DNA of 22,219 nucleotides from Alphaproteobacteria bacterium UBA3637 (lineage in GTDB: Bacteria > Pseudomonadota > Alphaproteobacteria > CAAHEQ01 > UBA3637), in contig DFKU01000070.1 in assembly GCA_002373615.1 (NCBI GenBank), positions 1 to 22,219 of the forward strand, in the 5' to 3' direction. The notes below the pieces were generated by a model. That model made no database searches. It had not been told where the DNA came from and worked only from the letters and a program-made list of their open reading frames with translations. Below, piece after piece: positions 1 through 9,300 of the stretch (the stretch's first letter is position 1; every line of letters starts with the position of its first letter). The position numbers were made by a program, and so were the translations under genes.

Positions 1-2420
1 ATATAGCCCAAGCCCACACGGCGCAACAGTTCACATTTATCACGAATGGCTGGTACTGCCGAGAAAAATTCTGATGCTTCGTCCACCGTCATGTTCAGCA
101 CATCTGCAATGGATTTATCACGGTATTTGATTTCCAATGTTTCGCGGTTATAGCGCGTCCCGTGGCAGGCGTCACACTTCACATACACATCCGGCAAAAA
201 GTTCATGGAAATTTGCTTGACGCCATCGCCTTCACAGGCCTCACACCGACCGCCCCGAACATTAAAGGAAAAACGCCCTGCTGTATAGCCGCGCGCCCGC
301 GATTCCGGCAGGCCCGCATACCACGACCGAATGGGTTCAAACATCCCTGTATAGGTGGCAGGGTTTGACCGCGGCGTCCTGCCAATCGGGCTTTGGTCAA
401 TGTCAATAATCTTGTCAATGTTGGCGGCGCCTTTGATGGCTTTACAGGGACCTGCCACTTCGCGCGTTTTCATGAGGAGGTTATGTAAATTCTTATAAAG
501 CGTTTCAATGATGAGTGAAGATTTGCCACCCCCCGAAACGCCTGTCACACAGGTCAAAGTGCCGAGGGGAATATCCACGCTGATGTTTTTGAGGTTATGC
601 AAAGTTGCCCCTTCCACGCGCAGGAATTGACCATTGCCAGTGCGACGCTTTTTGGGCACCTGAATTTGGCGCATGCCGGATAAGTATTGTCCCGTCACAG
701 AAACGGGGTTGTTTTCAACCTCCTGAGGTGTGCCTTTGGCCACCAAATAGCCCCCGTGGCGCCCTGCCTCAGGCCCAATGTCAATCAGGTAATCCGCCGC
801 GCGCATGGTATCTTCGTCATGTTCCACCACAATCACGGTATTCCCCAGATCGCGCAGGCGATTCAAGGTTGCCAACAATTTATCATTATCCCGTTGATGC
901 AGACCGATAGAGGGTTCATCCAACACATACAAAACACCCGTAAGGCCTGTACCAATTTGACTGGCAAGACGAATGCGCTGCGCTTCGCCACCCGACAAAG
1001 TGCCGCTGATACGATCCAAGGGCAAATACCCCAAGCCCACGTTGTTCAAGAATGTCAGGCGTTCCACGATTTCTTTTAAAATACGTTCGGCAATCGTGCG
1101 TTTTTCGGTGGACAATTTTTTGGGCAAATTTTGGAACCATTCTAGCGCGGTCGCAATGGAAAACCGTGTCACTTCCCCGATATTCTTCTTATCTAATTTT
1201 ACCGCTAATGCCTCAGGTTTCAAACGCGCACCACCACAAGCTTCGCAGGGCGTATTCAACATGTATTTGGCAATATTTAAACGTGCCTCATCAGATTCCG
1301 TTTGTAAATAACGGCGCTCTAAATTCGGAATAACCCCTTCAAAAGACACTCCGCGTTCGTGAATACCGTATAAAATCGCGTGTTGTAAATCCTTATCCAA
1401 CTGATTCCATGGCGTATTCAAATCCAGGCCGAAACGCCGCATCAAGGGGCGCAGGGCATATTCGTACCAATGCCCCATTTCCCCCGTACTGGTGGACCAA
1501 GGGGCAATCGCCCCGCGCGCAATGGAAAGCTCCGGACGCGGAATGACAAGCTCGGGATTGATGGTTTGTTTTGCCCCCAAGCCCCCACACACAGGACACG
1601 CCCCTTCAGGGTTATTAAAGGAAAACAGACGCGGTTCCAATTCAGGAATTGTAAAACCTGATACAGGGCAAGAAAAGTGTGTGGAAAACAGGCGTGAAAA
1701 ACTTTTATCAGGGCTTTCAGCACACATGAGGCCATCGGCCAGCGCCACCGCCTTTTCAATAGAGCCCGCCAAGCGCGATTGAACTTCAGGCCGAATAATG
1801 ACACGGTCAACCACCACAGAAATATCATGCTTTTTGTTTTTATCCAAAGCAGGAGCTTCCTCTATCGCAACCATTTCGCCATCCACCAATAAGCGCGCGT
1901 ACCCCTGCTTTTGCCAAGTGGCAATTTCTTTTTTATATTCACCCTTTCGTCCACGCACCACAGGCGCCAAAATCATCAATTTTGTCCCTTCATCCAATTT
2001 TAAAAGGGCGTCCACCATCTGGGTAATTGTTTGTGCTTCAATGGGTAGCCCTGTCGCCGGTGAATAAGGCGTCCCTGCCCGCGCCCACAAAAGACGCATA
2101 TAATCATAAATTTCCGTCACTGTTCCCACCGTGGAACGTGGGTTATGACTGGTCGTTTTTTGTTCAATTGAAATGGCGGGCGATAGGCCTTCAATCAAAT
2201 CCACATCAGGCTTATTCTGTAAATCCAAGAATTGGCGCGCATAAGCGGACAAACTTTCCACATAACGCCTTTGTCCTTCCGCATAAATGGTATCAAAGGC
2301 AAGCGAGGATTTCCCAGAGCCCGACACCCCTGTAATCACGACCAATTGATTTTTGGGAATATCTACATCAATGTTTTTCAGGTTATTTTGGCGTGCGCCA
2401 CGAATTTTGATGAAGTCCAT
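1..2420 (-). CDS. uvrA: UvrA, excinuclease ABC subunit A (3' end cut by window edge)
   Basis: Damage-recognition ATPase of nucleotide excision repair; acts as a dimer with UvrB in the cytoplasm. The reverse strand reads open from an ATG at 2420 to base 1: 806 codons plus two bases, against about 940 residues in E. coli, so about 135 C-terminal residues, including the second ABC signature, lie outside. Visible: first Walker A (GVSGSGKSS, about residues 31-39), zinc-finger Cys pairs (CPVCGG, CEACGG), first ABC signature (LSGGEAQR), a DEPS Walker B, a second Walker A in the variant form GVSGGGKSS, and the second zinc module (CEAC...CDAC). The start follows an AGGAGG ribosome site four bases upstream. 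It is monocistronic with its own promoter. No frameshift seen. Confidence 0.97.
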   Translation of the reverse strand, partial: MDFIKIRGARQNNLKNIDVDIPKNQLVVITGVSGSGKSSLAFDTIYAEGQRRYVESLSAYARQFLDLQNKPDVDLIEGLSPAISIEQKTTSHNPRSTVGTVTEIYDYMRLLWARAGTPYSPATGLPIEAQTITQMVDALLKLDEGTKLMILAPVVRGRKGEYKKEIATWQKQGYARLLVDGEMVAIEEAPALDKNKKHDISVVVDRVIIRPEVQSRLAGSIEKAVALADGLMCAESPDKSFSRLFSTHFSCPVSGFTIPELEPRLFSFNNPEGACPVCGGLGAKQTINPELVIPRPELSIARGAIAPWSTSTGEMGHWYEYALRPLMRRFGLDLNTPWNQLDKDLQHAILYGIHERGVSFEGVIPNLERRYLQTESDEARLNIAKYMLNTPCEACGGARLKPEALAVKLDKKNIGEVTRFSIATALEWFQNLPKKLSTEKRTIAERILKEIVERLTFLNNVGLGYLPLDRISGTLSGGEAQRIRLASQIGTGLTGVLYVLDEPSIGLHQRDNDKLLATLNRLRDLGNTVIVVEHDEDTMRAADYLIDIGPEAGRHGGYLVAKGTPQEVENNPVSVTGQYLSGMRQIQVPKKRRTGNGQFLRVEGATLHNLKNISVDIPLGTLTCVTGVSGGGKSSLIIETLYKNLHNLLMKTREVAGPCKAIKGAANIDKIIDIDQSPIGRTPRSNPATYTGMFEPIRSWYAGLPESRARGYTAGRFSFNVRGGRCEACEGDGVKQISMNFLPDVYVKCDACHGTRYNRETLEIKYRDKSIADVLNMTVDEASEFFSAVPAIRDKCELLRRVGLGY

Positions 2421-2446
2421 ACTGCCTCCTTGAAAATTTGGGGGAT

Positions 2447-2475
2447 ATTATACACCTATTTCTCAAAAATCGCAA
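2447..2475 (-). promoter_or_regulatory. Sigma-70-type promoter of uvrA
   Basis: On the minus strand, TTGCGA (2470-2475), a 17-base spacer and a perfect TATAAT (2447-2452) lie 27 bases upstream of the uvrA start codon. No convincing LexA box of the alphaproteobacterial type (GTTC-N7-GTTC) was found beside it. Confidence 0.7.
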
Positions 2476-2536
2476 ATATTCTTTTGTGTATGATTTTATG
2501 TTCTTCTCAATTCATAAAGATTGATTTTTTTAATTT

Positions 2537-4357
2537 TTACCTCATCATTAGAGCCATCAAACGTTTATTGAAAGCTGCGGGATCGGGCAGTTGTTCGCCT
2601 TCGGCCAGCAACGCTTGGTCATATAAAAGGTGTATCACATCATCTGCCTCATTCCCTGTCATCTCAGCCAATTTATGAATCAAGGGGTGGCGTGGATTGA
2701 CCTCTAAAATACGGGCACTTTCAAAGGCCGTTTTTTGCCCATGCTGACGCATCAGGCGTTCCAAATGCAGACTCATTTGCCCGGCACCCGTCGTCAAAGC
2801 CACAGCCGAATCCGTCAGGCGATCTGTCGTTTTTACCTCCTTGACAGCTTCGCCCAAAACTGATTTCATGCGCTGCAATAAGGTATCTGTTTTTTCTTTG
2901 GGTAAAACTTCCCCTTTGACTTCAGTGGGTTTGATTTTTTCCAGTTCGCTTCCCGCCTGTTGCACAGGAATAAACTTATGCCCAGAAAATTCCGGATACG
3001 TATTTGTCCAAAATTCATCAATCGGGTCGGTGAGCAGCAAAACCTCTATGCCACGCGCTTTTAACCCTTCCAGTTGCGGACTGGAACGCAGGGCTTCCAA
3101 ATTGGATCCTGTTAAATAGTAGATATTTTTTTGTTCCTTTTTCATACGGGAAATATAGTCCTTTAAGGTCGTTAAATCTGCGCCGTTCGTGGAATAAAAG
3201 CGACAAAGTTCGGCCACTTCATCTCTGGAGGCCGAAGGTTCATAAAGCCCTTCTTTTAAGACAATCCCAAAGTTTTTCCAAAAGGTATTATATTCTTCGG
3301 GCTTTTCAGCGCGTTTTTTAAGGGCAGACAAAATCTTGGCGGTCATGCCTTGGCGAATTTTTGTGAGTACCGGCGTTTGTTGCAACATTTCACGACTGAC
3401 GTTCAAGGGTAAATCTTTGGTATCAATGACCCCAGCCACAAAGCGCAGCCAATAGGGCAACAATTCCATTTCATCCGAGATGAAAACTTTATTCACATAC
3501 AAACTTAAATTTCCCTTTTTATCCGGTTGGAACAAAGTCATCGGGGGCTCAGTCGGAATGAACAAAAGTGCGGTGTAATCAATGACACCTTCAGCATGGT
3601 AGTGCAAAGTTTCCCAAGGCGCATCAAAGGCATGGGAAATTGCTTGATAAAAATCCTTGTATTGCGTGGGGGTAATGTCGGATTTGGGGCGCATCCACAG
3701 AGCAGAGCCCGAATTGATGGCCTCTTCTTTATCGCCTTCCTTCAAGAAAATGGGCAAGTTGATAAAATCGCTGTATTGCTTGACCAGATGGCGCAAACGG
3801 AAAGCATCCAAAAATTCAGTATCTTCTTTTTTCAGGTGCAGACAAACCGAGGTGCCAAAGGGGGCAGATTTATCTTCAGAAATCGTAAATTCCCCTGCGC
3901 CTGTTGATTCCCAAAGCCAACCCATCTCTTCGCCGGCTTTACGGGTACGCACAGAAACCTTATCAGCCACCATAAAGCTGGCATAAAAACCCACCCCAAA
4001 CTGACCGATAATATCCATATCCTTTTGTTTATCACCGGACAAGGATTTCAAAAATTCAGCTGAGCCTGAGCGCGCAATGGTGCCCAGATGGTCAATTAAA
4101 TCTTGCTTATTCATGCCAATCCCATTGTCGGTAATAGTCAGCGTTCCAGCCTTTTTATCAGGGGTGATGGTCAGGCGAAAGCCTTCCTTTCGAGCCAGTT
4201 CAGGATGTACCAGCCCAGCATAGCGCAACTTGTCGCAGGCATCGGCACCATTTGAAATCAGCTCCCTTAAAAAAATCTCCTTATTGGAATAAAGCGAATG
4301 AATAACAATATCCAAAACTTTGGCGACTTCCGCCTTAAAAGCAATCTTTTCTGACAT
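2537..4357 (-). CDS. htpG: HtpG, Hsp90-family chaperone
   Basis: ATP-dependent cytosolic chaperone of the Hsp90 family. 606 residues, slightly shorter than the usual 620-640. The N-terminal GHKL ATPase domain shows the catalytic Glu in RELISN (E32, N36), the DNGIGM motif (77-82) and the GQFGVGF lid/glycine motif (118-124). The middle domain includes the conserved NVSREMLQQ stretch, and a C-terminal dimerisation domain follows, ending at TAA. An AAGGA ribosome site lies about eight bases before the ATG. Upstream is a heat-shock-type promoter, so it is probably induced by RpoH, as known for htpG in proteobacteria. No terminator is visible before uvrA, but uvrA has its own promoter. Confidence 0.98.
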   Translation of the reverse strand: MSEKIAFKAEVAKVLDIVIHSLYSNKEIFLRELISNGADACDKLRYAGLVHPELARKEGFRLTITPDKKAGTLTITDNGIGMNKQDLIDHLGTIARSGSAEFLKSLSGDKQKDMDIIGQFGVGFYASFMVADKVSVRTRKAGEEMGWLWESTGAGEFTISEDKSAPFGTSVCLHLKKEDTEFLDAFRLRHLVKQYSDFINLPIFLKEGDKEEAINSGSALWMRPKSDITPTQYKDFYQAISHAFDAPWETLHYHAEGVIDYTALLFIPTEPPMTLFQPDKKGNLSLYVNKVFISDEMELLPYWLRFVAGVIDTKDLPLNVSREMLQQTPVLTKIRQGMTAKILSALKKRAEKPEEYNTFWKNFGIVLKEGLYEPSASRDEVAELCRFYSTNGADLTTLKDYISRMKKEQKNIYYLTGSNLEALRSSPQLEGLKARGIEVLLLTDPIDEFWTNTYPEFSGHKFIPVQQAGSELEKIKPTEVKGEVLPKEKTDTLLQRMKSVLGEAVKEVKTTDRLTDSAVALTTGAGQMSLHLERLMRQHGQKTAFESARILEVNPRHPLIHKLAEMTGNEADDVIHLLYDQALLAEGEQLPDPAAFNKRLMALMMR

Positions 4358-4359
4358 TT

Positions 4360-4482
4360 TTAAATCCTTTCTTTACATACCCATGTATATAAGATTCCCC
4401 CCGCCAAAATGCAAGGGGAACATAAAAAAGAAAGTAAACGCAGAGGATTCTCTTCACTAACTTTTTCTATATTTTGGTTCAT
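4360..4482 (-). CDS. Possible 40-residue hydrophobic small protein upstream of htpG
   Basis: An ATG at 4482 opens 40 codons starting MNQNIEKVSE, then a hydrophobic stretch (about residues 16-36, with two Cys) and a basic KERI end; the TAA is two bases from the htpG ATG. A GAAAGG ribosome-like site sits six bases before the ATG. This could be a small single-span membrane protein. Against it: the htpG heat-shock promoter lies inside the reading frame, and no family is recognised. The ATG and first ten codons lie in a duplicated 30-bp block. Low confidence that it is translated. Confidence 0.25.
   Translation of the reverse strand: MNQNIEKVSEENPLRLLSFLCSPCILAGGILYTWVCKERI
4387..4415 (-). promoter_or_regulatory. 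RpoH (sigma-32) type heat-shock promoter of htpG
   Basis: Minus-strand CTTG (4412-4415, within CCCCTTGCA, 4410-4418), 18-base spacer, CTTATAT (4387-4393). This fits the alphaproteobacterial heat-shock pattern as I recall it, CTTG-N17/18-CYTATNT. It lies about 30 bases upstream of htpG, and htpG is a classic sigma-32 gene. Confidence 0.7.
4453..4482. repeat. 30-bp direct repeat, copy A
   Basis: Identical to 4566-4595 over 30 bases, 113 bases apart. On the minus strand each copy begins with ATG and encodes MNQNIEKVSE. The flanks beyond the 30 bases differ, apart from a purine-rich ribosome-like site before each. Confidence 0.9.
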
Positions 4483-4565
4483 TTTTTACCTTTCAGTTGT
4501 TTAATTTAAAGAATGGACTCAATGGATCAAAATAAGAAAAACTAATTTCATTGCTAATAACGCAA

Positions 4566-4595
4566 TTCACTAACTTTTTCTATATTTTGGTTCAT
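4566..4595. repeat. 30-bp direct repeat, copy B, with a 13-codon reading frame
   Basis: Second perfect copy. On the minus strand the ATG at 4595 is preceded by GGAG seven bases upstream. The frame continues three codons past the repeat and stops at TAG (4554-4556), giving a 13-residue peptide. It could be a decayed duplicate of the 40-codon frame or a leader peptide. An ATTGC...GCAAT hairpin overlaps its stop, followed by a T-rich stretch. Confidence 0.85.
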
Positions 4596-4626
4596 CTTAT
4601 TACTCCAATTTTTTATTATTGAAACA

Positions 4627-4645
4627 CCACCTGAATTCCAGGTGG
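4627..4645 (-). terminator. Hairpin at the 3' end of the 6S-like RNA
   Basis: A perfect 7-bp stem (CCACCTG / CAGGTGG) with a 5-base loop, directly beyond the closing stem of the structured RNA on the minus strand. Only a weak T-rich tail follows, so terminator strength is uncertain. Confidence 0.4.
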
Positions 4646-4648
4646 CCG

Positions 4649-4834
4649 GAGAGTTCATAAATCAAATACTTCAATGATCCCGATGGTCTTTAGGGTTTCC
4701 CCTTGAACATACACCAAAGGCTCCCCGACCAAGTCGGGAAAAAATAGGTGAGCAAATCCAAGGGATTATTTAAAACACATGCACCTTTTGGGGCAGGTGT
4801 CACTCACCCGAAGTATTGAGTTTATGAGACTCTC
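4649..4834 (-). ncRNA. ssrS: 6S RNA-like structured RNA
   Basis: 6S RNA mimics an open promoter and sequesters sigma-70 RNA polymerase. Here about 186 nt (E. coli 6S: 184) fold on paper as a 6S rod. The closing stem joins the ends: 4810-4834 pairs with 4649-4672 over about 22 bp with few bulges. A large internal bubble follows; its 5' side holds a CACCU...AGGUG hairpin and its 3' side an AGGG-GAAA-CCCU hairpin. Inner stem CCCUUG...CACC / GGUG...CAAGGG, then apical hairpin CCCGAC-UUGG-UCGGG followed by GAGCCUU, which resembles the UCCGAGAAGCCUU segment of E. coli 6S. A possible -10 (TATTCT, 4855-4860) lies upstream. SRP, tmRNA and RNase P motifs are absent. Identification rests on structure by eye, not on a covariance-model search. 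Confidence 0.7.
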
Positions 4835-4902
4835 TTGCACCCTTTCAGGTACTCAGAATACAGCTTGCGCCATATTCACTTTCAGTTTACAATAACTTTG
4901 AT

Positions 4903-6261
4903 TTAAAAATCAAGTGGTTTTTTCGAAAATTCTATTTTCAGGGCACGCAAGGCATCATGAATTGGAATAAAATAAGAAAAAGAAGTTTCCTCAGAATTGC
5001 GCCCGTCATGTAATCCCAAGACATTACCAAACTCATCCAACAAAGGGGCACCGGCATAGCCCGCTGTAGTTGTGATACTGGCTTGAATAAAGTCCTGATA
5101 CTTTTTCTTTTTAAAACGCAAGTTACTGACAATCCCTTGAGTAATGGTCGCACGATGTTGCCCCCCTTCCGGATTTCCAACAACAAACACTTTCATTAAA
5201 GGTTTTAGTAATTCTTCTTCGGCAATCGGAAGCATATAAGTTTTGTATGCCGCCCCTTTTAATAAAGCTACATTCAAGCGAAAATTAGTACGCAAAACCT
5301 GCGCTTGGAAACGGGCGCCTTGACTGTCGGAAATGGTGACATAGCGGGCAGATCCCACCGCTTCAGCCGTTGTTAAAATATGTCCGTCACGCGTGATGTA
5401 AAATCCACTGGCCTCTTCCCCAACTGTAACGGTAGCACGCTTGGTTAAAAAGTAATTTTCATCCAAAGGCCTGGTATTTTGTTTTTGTTGCATTTCCAGA
5501 ATAATAGGCGTTTGTTTTTCTTCGGATTTCATCAAGTCATCTAATGTGCCTTGTTGCGTAATCAGGCGGTAAAAATCTTCCTCATGTCCCAAACGCTCAG
5601 CGGCGTTTTGCAAGGCACGCAGCAAAATCAATTCATTTCCTTTTTCTGTTGGTTTTTCTACAACACCAATACCTGTTGTTGTAAAAGTGGCAATCACTTT
5701 ATCCGCCAAAGTATCATAGACTTCCCATTCCACTTGAATATACGCATCCCCTCCAATCAAGGATTCTGTATGCATTAAAATTGAATTAAACAAGTTGCAC
5801 TGATTGGACTTGATGTCTGTAATACGGGCAGAAATCAATAACTCTGCCCGGCGTTTTTCACGAGTACGCTTAAAAGTTGTCGAAAAAGCATCCACAATAT
5901 CATAACCCATTTCCTTTAAGGGTGTGTTAAAAAATTCAGCAGCCTCTTCCTGCCAAGCACCAAATTTCTTTTCCCCCATTGCCCAATCGGCTGTCGAATT
6001 GGCAAAGCGGTTTTTGGAGGTTACATTACAGGCTTCAAACAATCCGATATTTACGTTATCAAAGCTCCAACGCCAATACGGGTAAGCAATATATGTTTGT
6101 CCACGCGGTAAATCGATCAAGGCTTTTTCAAAAGCAATGGGGCGTTGTTTATAAAGGGGTGGCAAGGAGGGAACCTTTTCCATTCGGGGCTGTTCGGGAA
6201 ATTTCATCGCCATTTGGCATCCCGTCAACAAAAGCAACAATAAAAACAGAATCTTATTCAT
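4903..6261 (-). CDS. Lipoprotein with a catalytically dead trypsin/HtrA-like domain
   Basis: 452 residues from the ATG at 6261. A longer frame opens at 6291, but that ATG directly abuts the -10 box, whereas 6261 has an AGGG site and begins MNKILFLL...LLTGC, a lipoprotein signal peptide with lipobox Cys15. Residues about 30-240 form an unrecognised domain with alternating strands. Residues about 280-440 follow the HtrA/trypsin fold (ASGFYITRDGHILT, VALLK, GYAGAPLLD, GNVLGLHDG). All three catalytic positions are replaced: His by Glu300 (ILTTAEAV), Asp by Asn330 (RLNVALLK), Ser by Ala403 (GYAGAPLL). It is therefore probably a non-proteolytic periplasmic binding or scaffold protein. Function unknown. 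An AT-rich imperfect hairpin overlaps the stop (4896-4914). Confidence 0.85.
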   Translation of the reverse strand: MNKILFLLLLLLTGCQMAMKFPEQPRMEKVPSLPPLYKQRPIAFEKALIDLPRGQTYIAYPYWRWSFDNVNIGLFEACNVTSKNRFANSTADWAMGEKKFGAWQEEAAEFFNTPLKEMGYDIVDAFSTTFKRTREKRRAELLISARITDIKSNQCNLFNSILMHTESLIGGDAYIQVEWEVYDTLADKVIATFTTTGIGVVEKPTEKGNELILLRALQNAAERLGHEEDFYRLITQQGTLDDLMKSEEKQTPIILEMQQKQNTRPLDENYFLTKRATVTVGEEASGFYITRDGHILTTAEAVGSARYVTISDSQGARFQAQVLRTNFRLNVALLKGAAYKTYMLPIAEEELLKPLMKVFVVGNPEGGQHRATITQGIVSNLRFKKKKYQDFIQASITTTAGYAGAPLLDEFGNVLGLHDGRNSEETSFSYFIPIHDALRALKIEFSKKPLDF

Positions 6262-6291
6262 TATTACATACCCTGATATGTACGGAGCCAT

Positions 6292-6320
6292 ATTATACCT
6301 TTAAAAGAGAAAATTGTCAA
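6292..6320 (-). promoter_or_regulatory. Perfect sigma-70 consensus promoter of the lipoprotein gene
   Basis: TTGACA (6315-6320), 17 bases, TATAAT (6292-6297) on the minus strand, every base at consensus. It decides the start codon: transcription should begin near 6285, inside the upstream ATG, so translation must start at 6261. It lies in the 40-base gap after the autotransporter gene. Confidence 0.85.
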
Positions 6321-6331
6321 GGAAAATTATC

Positions 6332-9300
6332 CTAGAACTTAACCTTCATCCCTGTTTTGGCCGAGGTTCTGGCCTCGCGATCTATGTAGGAAACGAGAGA
6401 GCCATAGAGGCTTAAATCACGGTAGGCATAGTCAAATCCTGCCCGAATGACTCCACGGTTATCAGAACGCTTTTCATCACGCAAAGTAAATGCACCATCC
6501 ATACCGCGCATACCAACCTTGACTCTGTACGGATCCGCAAATTCATGATAGGCTGCCATACCTGCGGTCAGTTTCAAAGTCGTATCTTTATCCAGTTCTT
6601 CTTCACGCGTGGCGTAAAGTCCGATACCGCCTTCCACAGACAAGGTATTTTGATTTTGGATGTTGAGGGCAAATTCTTTTGCGTCCTCATAACCCTTTTG
6701 CTGATAACCCAAGATGTTAAATTCGGCTGATGGTTCCAGCTTCCATTTACCAACAGTAATCGGGTATCTGGCTTCATTCATTAAACCGAACACGCGTTTT
6801 TCAATTGTCCCGTCATAATTCGTCCCATCAAAGCCTGTGCGGTCATAGGTGCCACGGGCATACCCGATTCTGGGCGAGGTCACCAAGTTAAACCCGCCTG
6901 CCCTATATCCCAGCGGCAGAATCAACTGATAGGAGGTTTCGTGGCGGTCGTTATCCTCATGGGTATCATCCGAACGCACGTCTGTAAAGGCAATCCCCAA
7001 GCCAATGGATTTATTTCCATCACGTTTATTAAACAGGCTGTAGCGGGCATTGGAGCCTGTATCGCCCTTAAAGGCCATCGGGCTCACCGAACCTGCCAAG
7101 GCAAAGTGTTGCTCTTTATTATGGAACAGTTTTTCATTCATATCATAGTTGAGTTCTCGCATCATCGTCATATCTTCAAAGTTAAAGCGCGAGAGCATAT
7201 CCCGCCCCGTCAATTTGTTCAAGCTGTCGGTTAAGCTGTGCGTATCCCCAAAGCTCTTTAATTTGTTAAAGAACGCTTCGTTGTTGCCGGCCGAATAGTT
7301 TTTGCTTAAGAAATTCGCCAAGCTTTTATTATTAGTCGCGGTATCAAAGCCCTTCATCGTCATCACGACATCCTTTCCATTTTCCGCCAACTTCGCATCA
7401 AACAGAGCAGAGTCGGATTTTAATTGTAATCCGCTTGTATCATCAGCACTAATCATATCCTTTCCAATATAAGTTGTATCGAAGCCTTGCGTTGTTAAAT
7501 CTGGATCAACATAAATCGTTCCCTTTAAAGCCCCTGTTGTTAAAGTGGTTGAACCACTTGAAATACTGAGGAGTACCGGAAAGAACATCTTACTTTCATC
7601 GGTGGTCCCAGTATATGCCGGAATAAGTTCCATTTCTGAATAATCTATATTGTCATCGCTATTTTCCTTTTGATGCTCTGTCAATTCCCCAACCATGGAG
7701 GCTATGTCTTTACAATCATTTCCTGAGCAACTGTCTTTACTGGGTAAAATTAAAGTTCCTTTATTGATAAAATAGGCAAAAGATACATTGTGAATATTGC
7801 CATTATTATCGTACCATTGTTCAAAATAAATGGGATAAATCTGGGGATTATTCCCACGCCCAGTAACCCCTGATAAATCAATAGTTCCTTCGTTGATTAA
7901 AGAAAATCCTTGATAAATTTTATTCACGTAAATCCCGTAGGCTTTGTTATATTCTCCTTTGATTGTTATATTCCCCTTATTGACCAAGGCTGGCTTGTAC
8001 TTTGCAGTAGTGCCACTTGAGTAGGGCATACCATCAGAATTTACATAAATACCATAAGCTGCACTTCCTTGCCCATCAATGGTAATATTGGCATTATTAA
8101 TCACGCTTGTATAACGTCCCGTGTAAATCCCGTATGACTTGGTATTTTCCCCTTTGGGATGAATTGTGATAGAACTACCCTTTGATGTGTAAACACTTTC
8201 AGAACGAGAAACAGAGCTTGACCCTGGTGTAAAAATGCCATAGCCTGATGCGGATCCAGAAAGTTCCAATGTGATATTTGTTTTTCCTGTGGCATTTGGA
8301 GAAGGTTCAGAGGTGAATACCTGCTCCCCAAATAAGCCATAAGCATTTCCCCCATTTTGCTTCAGTGTTATATTTGTCGTGGCATTCCCATATGCCCCAA
8401 AAAGGGTTGGATTCCATGTATTAGGATCCCTTATGCTGCGGTATTCGGTTGCTTTTATACCATAACTGTTTCCGTTGCTATTTGTTAAGACAATTGATGT
8501 CGTAGCGGAAGCATTATCCCCATAACTGCCATAAATATTATAGAATGGCGCAGATTTCGTTTTAGTGGGTGTTATTCCATATAATCCTGTAATATTTCCC
8601 CCTGAACTTGTTATAAGGATTTTGGAATCAGATTGCCCAGAACTTTCGGCATAACCACCATAAACATTTTTAAAACCATACATACCATAGGCATCCGCTT
8701 GATTTGTTGTTATTGAAATAACTGATTCTGCAAGTCCACTACTGGTTTTTGTTGCATAAATATCCCCACCTGTCGTATTATCTAAATACTTGTACTCTTC
8801 ATCCTGAACATCAACTTGATACCCAACACTGTTTCCATCTTCATCTCTTTTAAATGGTTGAATTATATCTTCTTTATTTTTCTGGTAGGTAAAACCCGCA
8901 ATAACATTTTCATCTTCATCCGTTGTTGTTACATTACCATAAATACCATAAACACTGCCTTTTTCTGTATTTACTAAATCGATAAGAGAATAGTTCCCCC
9001 CTTGGGCACCATATACCAGCTTTTCATGCCATAAACCAATAACATCCCCTTTATTATCTTGTCCTGCGGTAATCTGTATAGCCTTATTGTTGTTGTATTG
9101 TGCATGTTGAGAAGAGTTTACGGCAGGAATACACTCCCCTTTCCATAAAACATACCCGGTTTCACATTTATCACATAAAGTCCCTGTCCAATGTTCCTCT
9201 GCAGGACAAGAACAACTTGCCCCTTGTTGTGTACCATGGGCACACTCTAATATTTCATAGCATTGATTGCTATATTCGTGTGGATAACTTTCATTACATA

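Noticed and set aside
2500..2514. LexA-like box upstream of uvrA
   Set aside because: GTTC is followed by ATTC at six bases rather than GTTC at seven, and it lies beyond the -35 box, so the match is too poor.
4649..4834. SRP RNA, tmRNA or RNase P RNA as the identity of the structured RNA
   Set aside because: Their hallmark motifs (SRP GGAA-loop domain, peptide tag, RNase P GAGGAAAGUC) are absent; the bubble and hairpin layout suits 6S.
6259..6291. Upstream ATG at 6291 as the lipoprotein start
   Set aside because: It abuts the -10 box, would lie before or at the transcript start, and adds residues in front of a clear lipoprotein signal peptide.
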